Assembly: GCA_030611395.1 (NCBI GenBank)
Contig: JAUWPX010000080.1
Coordinates: 1 to 6,666 of the forward strand
Direction: 5' to 3'
DNA from: Bacteroidota bacterium
GTDB lineage: Bacteria > Bacteroidota > Bacteroidia > Bacteroidales > VadinHA17
Length of the DNA stretch: 6,666 bases
Numbering within the stretch: the first letter of the stretch is position 1; each line of letters opens with the position of its first letter. This document shows positions 5,673 through 6,666 of the stretch, piece by piece. The notes below the pieces were generated by a model, which was not told the DNA's origin, searched no databases, and saw nothing but the letters and a program-made list of their open reading frames with translations. Made by a program: the position numbers and the translations under genes.

Positions 5673-6666
5673 ATAAAATTCAAAATTATTAAAAAAATAT
5701 ATAAAATATTAATTATCCTCTTTCTAGTAATTATTACGTTACTTGTATCCGTTTCGGTATTAATTAAAAGTCAAGCAGGTCAAAACTATCTAACAAGAAG
5801 AATTACAGAAAAGGTTACAGAAAATATTGATGCTAAAATTACTTTTAACAGGGTCAATATAGGTTTTTTTAAGAATATCTCTTTTAAAGAACTATACATT
5901 GAAGACCGTCAAAAAGATACACTTTTATTTTCCGAATTATTAACAGTTAGTCTCAAGTCGTTTAACCGGCGTAATAGGGAAATTGACTTTAGAAAAATTG
6001 AGCTCCATGATGCCAGAATAAACTTTAAAACCGACTCTACAAATACAATAAACCTCAAATTCATTACCGACCGGCTTAAAAGAAAAGACACAACAAAGGT
6101 AAGATGGAAAATCAGGATGAACTCAATTGAATGCAGGAATCTTCTTTTCTCCTATAAGAAATATGATTTTCAATCAAGCCGCGAAGGATTTGATCCAGGA
6201 GACATAAAACTCTCAGATCTTAATTTTGATATCACAAACCTGCAAACACACAATGATAGTATTGACATTACAATAGAGAACTTAAAATGCAGAGAACAAA
6301 GTGGTTTAGTAATCAATAGCCTAGATTTCCTCATGTATATTTCGCCCCGCTATCTCCACTTCCATGAAATATCTTTTGCATCCCCTCAATCAAATTTAAC
6401 AGCTGAAAAAATCGAACTCCTTTTCAATGGATATAAAAGCCTGAAAGATTTTACAAATAATGTTAAACTTAACATCAATATTAATAAATCCAGTCTCACT
6501 TCAAGGGATCTGTGTTTTTTCGCCCCTTCAATCAGCAAGATACCCGGCAAAATTAACTTAGCCGGTCATCTATTTGGTTACATTGCGAACTTAAAAGGAA
6601 AGCAAATAAAAGCAGGTTGGGGTGAAAACACACATGTTTATTGCGACTTCGCTTTAGACGGCCTGC
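5673..6666 (+). CDS. tamB: TamB-like translocation and assembly module protein, N-terminal part (runs off the window)
   Basis: A frame open from 5670 to the window edge encodes about 331 residues and continues beyond. From ATA at 5673 the protein begins with basic residues (KFKIIKKIYK), followed by one hydrophobic anchor (about 12-31). Then come SQAGQNYLTRRITEKV (33-48) and an AsmA/TamB-like strand-rich stretch (about 52-86) with INIGFF-like and ELYIEDRQKDTLLF patterns, typical of the start of Bacteroidota TamB proteins of roughly 1,400-1,700 residues. Such proteins span the periplasm and help carry phospholipids or assemble outer-membrane proteins. The oddity is the start. TAG at 5667-5669 closes the frame upstream, and the first in-frame ATG is at 6117, which would remove the anchor and about 148 residues; there is no earlier GTG or TTG. 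The start is thus ATA at 5673 or ATT at 5685/5688, or the ATG was lost by mutation or a sequence error. I rate the family likely and the exact start uncertain. Confidence 0.8.
   Translation, partial: MKFKIIKKIYKILIILFLVIITLLVSVSVLIKSQAGQNYLTRRITEKVTENIDAKITFNRVNIGFFKNISFKELYIEDRQKDTLLFSELLTVSLKSFNRRNREIDFRKIELHDARINFKTDSTNTINLKFITDRLKRKDTTKVRWKIRMNSIECRNLLFSYKKYDFQSSREGFDPGDIKLSDLNFDITNLQTHNDSIDITIENLKCREQSGLVINSLDFLMYISPRYLHFHEISFASPQSNLTAEKIELLFNGYKSLKDFTNNVKLNININKSSLTSRDLCFFAPSISKIPGKINLAGHLFGYIANLKGKQIKAGWGENTHVYCDFALDGL
5681..5688 (-). promoter_or_regulatory. Candidate Bacteroidota -7 element for tsaD
   Basis: The minus strand reads TAATTTTG here, an exact match to the Bacteroidota -7 consensus TAnnTTTG. 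It lies 65-72 nt upstream of the tsaD ATG and would give a 5' leader of roughly 55-60 nt. No TTTG or TTG -33 element is visible 19-21 nt further upstream. The same octamer also occurs at 4701-4708 inside tsaD, so chance is possible. The site overlaps the first codons of the divergent tamB-like frame. Confidence 0.35.

Noticed and set aside
5642..5692. 16-codon ORF starting ATG at 5642, possibly the true start of the tamB-like gene through a frameshift
   Set aside because: Joining it to the tamB-like frame needs a +1 shift between 5670 and 5689, where only a four-A run exists. The peptide adds nothing typical of TamB, and ATA or ATT already gives the expected N-terminus.
5909..6091. 60-codon minus-strand frame inside the tamB-like gene
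   Set aside because: It is antisense to a frame with family-specific motifs and shows no features of its own.

Overview
The window looks like chromosomal DNA of a member of the Bacteroidota, probably Bacteroidales or Marinilabiliales-like. The DNA is AT-rich and none of the genes has a clear Shine-Dalgarno sequence. One site matches the Bacteroidota -7 promoter consensus TAnnTTTG exactly. The tsaD gene lies head-to-head with a large TamB-type gene, and a SiaC/DUF1987 protein is present. The organism call is an inference; the window carries no rRNA or marker cluster that fixes the genus.

Layout. Positions 1-105 hold the last 34 codons of an unrecognised plus-strand gene. It converges, 8 bp apart, on a Gfo/Idh/MocA-family oxidoreductase (114-1163, minus). 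Upstream of that on the same strand is the RNA ligase gene rtcB (1286-2461, minus). A 381-bp gap then separates rtcB from a divergent gene for a membrane-anchored J-domain protein (2843-3403, plus). Next is an unrecognised 175-residue helical protein (3526-4053, plus). It converges on a SiaC/DUF1987 phosphoprotein gene (4104-4475, minus), which lies downstream of tsaD (4597-5616, minus). The window closes with the 5' part of a tamB-like gene (5673 to the edge, plus), divergent from tsaD.

Functionally this is mostly housekeeping: RNA repair or tRNA ligation (RtcB), the universal t6A37 tRNA modification (TsaD), envelope biogenesis (TamB-like), a membrane co-chaperone (J-domain) and a signalling phosphoprotein (SiaC-like). 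I see no defence island, phage, transposase or CRISPR array, and no complete new multi-gene system.

Two things stand out. First, the rtcB/J-domain gap holds a roughly 270-bp nested palindrome. Its outer arms carry tandem AAGGCT/CCTTAG hexamers in inverted orientation, its inner arms form a second stem, and both pairs share almost the same centre. It could be a MITE- or REP-like element, or a symmetrical control region for the two divergent genes. Second, the tamB-like reading frame is intact and begins with a typical signal anchor, but it has no ATG, GTG or TTG anywhere near its N-terminus. The best starts are ATA at 5673 or ATT at 5685/5688.
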